Under the pieces are notes generated by a model, which did not search any database, was not told the DNA's origin, and saw only the letters and a program-made list of their open reading frames with translations. From CAWGUU01 sp963825765 (lineage in GTDB: Bacteria; Actinomycetota; Acidimicrobiia; Acidimicrobiales; AC-14): DNA of 64,000 nucleotides. The DNA lies in contig CAWGUU010000014.1 in NCBI GenBank assembly GCA_963825765.1, forward strand, positions 310,001-374,000. Reading direction: 5' to 3'. Shown here one piece after another: positions 61,619 through 64,000 of this stretch. Made by a program: the position numbers and the translations under genes. How positions within the stretch are numbered: the stretch's first letter is position 1; each line of letters starts with the position of its first letter.

Positions 61619-62386
61619 ATGGGAAAGGCATCCTCGAGCAAGAAGGTCGCCAGGGCGGCGCGCACCGGAGGCGGGCGTACCCGCCGAGGGGCGTCGTCGC
61701 TGGCCTGGCCGATCGCCATGGGCCTCGTCGTCGTGCTCGGCACCGCTGGCATCGTCTACTCGAAGAGCCAGCGCTCCCCCGAGGACACGCCCCCGCGTGC
61801 GGCCATCGCCGGCAGGGAGGGCGACCACTGGCACTCCGCCCTCGGATTCGACATCTGCGGCACGTTCGCACCGCCGCTCACCACGGCCACCGACCCGCTC
61901 GGCATCCACACCCACGACGACGGGGTGATCCACACCCACCCGTTCACCTCCCGGTCGGCGGGCACCAACGCCAGGCTGGGCCTCTACCTGGAGACGGCGA
62001 ACGTCAAGGTGACCACCGACGAGATCGCCATCCCCGGCGGGACCAGGAAGAACGGTGACGAGTGCGACGGCAAGCCGGCCTCCGTCCAGGTGAAGGTGTG
62101 GCCCAGCCGTGATCCATCCGAGGAGGGAAGCATCTTCGTCGGCGACCCCAACGACATCCGGTTGGGCGACAACCAGCTGATCACCGTGGCGTTCGTCCCG
62201 GAGGGCACCGACATCCCCCGGCCGCCGTCGGAGGCCAACCTGGACAAGCTCACCGACCTCGGGCCCCAACCGACCACCACCCTGCCGGCCGAGGGTGCGA
62301 CCACTGTCCCTTCCGAGGGCGCAACCACCACCGCTCCGGCCCCGTCGCCCGACCAGGCCACCACCACCCCGCCGCCGGCGCCCTGA
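61619..62386 (+). CDS. His-rich membrane-anchored protein, unknown function
   Basis: 255 aa. A Lys/Arg-rich N-terminus (1-26), one helix (LAWPIAMGLVVVLGTAGIVY), then an extracytoplasmic domain: EGDHWHSALGFDICGTFAPPL, GIHTHDDGVIHTHPF and GLYLETANVKVT. Eight His residues sit in two groups (HWH; HTH...HTHPF), suggesting a metal site. KPASVQVKVWPS and IRLGDNQLITVAFVPEGTDIP look like a beta domain. The tail is Thr/Pro/Ala-rich. Similar proteins are known to me only as actinobacterial hypotheticals. It ends 1 base into the next possible start (TGATGG), within the glycan gene block. Confidence 0.65.
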   Translation: MGKASSSKKVARAARTGGGRTRRGASSLAWPIAMGLVVVLGTAGIVYSKSQRSPEDTPPRAAIAGREGDHWHSALGFDICGTFAPPLTTATDPLGIHTHDDGVIHTHPFTSRSAGTNARLGLYLETANVKVTTDEIAIPGGTRKNGDECDGKPASVQVKVWPSRDPSEEGSIFVGDPNDIRLGDNQLITVAFVPEGTDIPRPPSEANLDKLTDLGPQPTTTLPAEGATTVPSEGATTTAPAPSPDQATTTPPPAP

Positions 62387-62457
62387 TGGCGGGGCGGGCG
62401 GGAGACCGCCTCGTCCTCGACGGCCTGGACAGACCGGCCGGCGCCCCGCAGGTCACC

Positions 62458-62547
62458 TGGCACACCGGTCATTGGCACACCGGTCATTGGCACACCGGTC
62501 ATTGGCACACCGGTCATTGGCACACCGGTCATTGGCACCCCGGTCAG
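62458..62547 (+). repeat. 15-bp tandem repeat, five perfect copies, before the nucleotidyltransferase
   Basis: TGGCACACCGGTCAT is repeated five times (62458-62532) and once diverged (62533-62547). If translated in the frame of the downstream gene it gives Trp-His-Thr-Gly-His repeats. On the minus strand it reads ATGACCGGTGTGCCA, again beginning with ATGA like the repeats at 60639-60696. Confidence 0.85.
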
Positions 62548-62577
62548 TGGGCAGGGTCGACCGAAGGCGGGCGGCTG

Positions 62578-63672
62578 ATGGCCCTGCGGGCCGTCGTGCT
62601 GCTGGGCGGCGCCGGCACCCGGCTGCGGCCACTGACCCTTGCGGTGCCGAAGCAGGTCCTCCCGATCGTCGAGGTGCCCATGATCGAGCGGGTGCTCGAC
62701 CACCTCGCCGCCCACGGCGTCACCGATGCCGTCCTGTCGCTGGGCTACCTCCACGACGCGTTCGTCTCGCTCTTCCCGGCCGGCAGCTACGGCGGCCTCA
62801 CCGTCACCTACGCCATCGAGCCCGAGCCGCTCGACACCGGCGGCGCCATCCGCTTCGCGGCGGTGTCGGCGGGGGTGGACGAGCGCTTTCTCGTGGTCAA
62901 CGGCGACATCCTCACCGACCTCGACATCACCGCCATGCTGGCCTTTCACGACTCCAGTGCCGGGGCCATGGCCACGATCGCCACCTCCCGCGTCGAGGAC
63001 TCGTCGGCGTTCGGCCTGGTGCTCACCGACGGCGCCGACGGCCGCGTCACCGCCTTCCTGGAGAAACCGGCCGCCGCCCAGGCCGGCCCCGGCGACGTCA
63101 ACGCCGGCACCTACGTGTTCGAACCCGGGGTGATCGCCGCCATCGACGACGGACGCCGGGTGTCCGTCGAACGTGAGGTGTTCCCCGGCCTGGTCGCCGG
63201 ACGGGCCATCTTCGCCTTCTCGTCGCCCGACTACTGGACCGACACCGGCACGCCCGCCCAGTACCTCCAGGCCCAGCTCGACCTCGTCTCGGGGCGCCGA
63301 CCGGGCATTCCCGCGCCGGGCGCAGTCGACGACGGATCGGGCGTGTGGACAATCGGCGACGTCGTCGTCGAGGGCCAGGTCGAAGGCCCGGCGCTGCTGG
63401 CGTCGGGAGCCACCGTCGCCGCCGGCGCGGTGGTGTCCAACTCGATCCTCGGATCCGGCACGGTGGTGGAAGCCGGGGCCCGTGTGGAGCGGTCGATCCT
63501 CCTGGGCGGGTCCACCGTCGGGCCGGAGGCGACGGTGGCCAACTCGATCGTCGGGCCGGGAGCGGTGGTGGGCGAACGGGCGGTCGTCAGCACCCACAGC
63601 GTGATCGGCGGCGGGGTGAAGATCGAACCCGGGCGCCGGGTGGACGGCGAACGCGTCCCCGACGGAGTCTGA
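62578..63672 (+). CDS. Sugar-1-phosphate nucleotidyltransferase with left-handed beta-helix tail
   Basis: 364 aa from ATG 62578. The frame is open to ATG 62386, which would add 64 residues including Trp-His repeats. Nucleotide-binding loop AVVLLGGAGTRLRPLT, then VPKQVLPIVEVPMIERVLDHL, LVVNGDILTDLD (metal-binding Asp), VLTDGADGRVTAFLEKP, and NAGTYVFEP. The C-terminal hexapeptide-like repeats (ALLASGATVAAGAVVSNSILG onward) match GDP-mannose pyrophosphorylase/GlmU-like enzymes. Product may be GDP-mannose, dTDP-glucose or UDP-glucose; the sequence does not decide. With rfbB/rfbD nearby, dTDP-glucose is possible. Confidence 0.85.
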   Translation: MALRAVVLLGGAGTRLRPLTLAVPKQVLPIVEVPMIERVLDHLAAHGVTDAVLSLGYLHDAFVSLFPAGSYGGLTVTYAIEPEPLDTGGAIRFAAVSAGVDERFLVVNGDILTDLDITAMLAFHDSSAGAMATIATSRVEDSSAFGLVLTDGADGRVTAFLEKPAAAQAGPGDVNAGTYVFEPGVIAAIDDGRRVSVEREVFPGLVAGRAIFAFSSPDYWTDTGTPAQYLQAQLDLVSGRRPGIPAPGAVDDGSGVWTIGDVVVEGQVEGPALLASGATVAAGAVVSNSILGSGTVVEAGARVERSILLGGSTVGPEATVANSIVGPGAVVGERAVVSTHSVIGGGVKIEPGRRVDGERVPDGV

Positions 63673-63675
63673 GCC

Positions 63676-64000
63676 GTGCACGCCCTGGTCACCGGCGGCG
63701 CCGGCTTCATCGGGTCGACGCTCGTCGACCGCCTGCTGGCGGGAGGCCACACCGTCGATGCGGTGGACGACCTCTCCGCCGGATCGCTGTCCAACCTGGC
63801 CGAGGCCCGGGCGACGGCCGGCCACGCCCTCACCTTCCACCACCTCGACATCCGCGAGCCGGCGATCATCGAGCTCATGGCCCGGCGGAAGCCCGAGGTG
63901 GTCTTCCATCTGGCCGCCCAGGCCGACGTGCGGGTGTCGGTGGCCCGGCCCGTCTTCGACGCCGAGGTCAACGTCATCGGCACCCTCAACGTGGCCGAGG
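63676..64000 (+). CDS. NAD-dependent epimerase/dehydratase (partial, 5' part)
   Basis: Starts at GTG 63676 and runs past the window end; 108 codons are visible. VHALVTGGAGFIGSTLVDRLLAGG (NAD-binding), VDDLSAGSLSNLAEA, HLDIREPAIIELMARRKPEVVFHLAAQADVRVSVARPVFDAEVNVIGTLNVAE match extended SDRs of the UDP-glucose 4-epimerase/GDP-mannose dehydratase group. The catalytic Tyr-x3-Lys lies outside the window. It is 3 bp after the nucleotidyltransferase gene stop, thus in the same operon. Confidence 0.88.
   Translation, partial: MHALVTGGAGFIGSTLVDRLLAGGHTVDAVDDLSAGSLSNLAEARATAGHALTFHHLDIREPAIIELMARRKPEVVFHLAAQADVRVSVARPVFDAEVNVIGTLNVAE

Noticed and set aside
62458..62547. CRISPR array or minus-strand peptide (Met-Thr-Gly-Val-Pro repeats)
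   Set aside because: Units are contiguous with no spacers and no cas genes; the minus-strand frame is the antisense of a clear nucleotidyltransferase operon.

Overview
This 64 kb window is high-GC actinobacterial DNA. Gene content (two LytR-CpsA-Psr proteins, a MoeZ-type rhodanese/ThiF protein, biotin-dependent acyl-CoA carboxylase beside birA, cobalamin-dependent MetH, many GTG starts and 4-bp stop/start overlaps) suggests Actinomycetota. Secreted proteins with PEGA-like repeats and DM13/His-rich membrane proteins would fit Acidimicrobiia, but that placement is inference. No rRNA, tRNA, CRISPR array, transposase or phage gene was seen.

Layout. 1-3402: a signalling operon with the end of cheB, a receiver/ATPase hybrid lacking the usual phosphorylatable His, a receiver/RsbW-like ATPase and a GAF/PP2C phosphatase. 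3442-6506: small membrane proteins, a DNA glycosylase, and a MarR-like regulator translationally coupled to a membrane protein behind an inverted-repeat operator. 6952-9942: a small accessory locus with a broken HPr-kinase-like gene, an alpha/alpha-toroid (terpene-cyclase-like) protein and a Nif11-domain peptide; this is the best candidate for an undescribed modification system. 9939-16141: GtrA, methyltransferase and a large membrane glycosyltransferase-like protein, then a YcaQ-type winged-helix protein and a TfoX-like protein. 16598-17366: lower-GC pair of an EF-hand protein and a BP74-domain protein.

17489-25010: polysaccharide and surface genes (GT2, GT4, Gfo/Idh/MocA oxidoreductase, PEGA-repeat secreted protein, membrane glycosyltransferase-like protein, a cell-wall-anchor-like protein). 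26124-29612: metH. 29793-32976: a vWA/collagen-like surface protein and a frameshifted second copy of the PEGA protein. 32989-38480: ddl and murF (divergent), a frameshifted membrane protein, a frameshifted cob(I)alamin adenosyltransferase and pepA. 38557-41918: a PLP-fold pseudo-aminotransferase whose Lys is replaced by Glu, an unknown protein and MoeZ. 41957-46315: secreted trypsin-like protease, LpdA-like flavoprotein and an ABC exporter whose permease start codon lies in a perfect hairpin. 46320-51821: acyl-CoA carboxylase alpha with divergent birA, a DM13 membrane protein, pabC and pabB.

51914-64000: a cell-envelope glycan block. Two LCP ligases (which in known families attach glycans to peptidoglycan) precede rfbB, rfbD, UDP-glucose dehydrogenase, a UXS-like decarboxylase, two GT2 enzymes, a His-rich membrane protein, a sugar-1-phosphate nucleotidyltransferase and a truncated epimerase. 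Together these make dTDP-rhamnose-, UDP-glucuronate- and UDP-xylose-type donors and use them.

Two features recur. Short tandem repeats that reiterate (A/G)TGA start-like words lie at several gene starts. Frameshifts hit four genes, two of them only 1 base out, so sequencing indels must be excluded before any is called a pseudogene.
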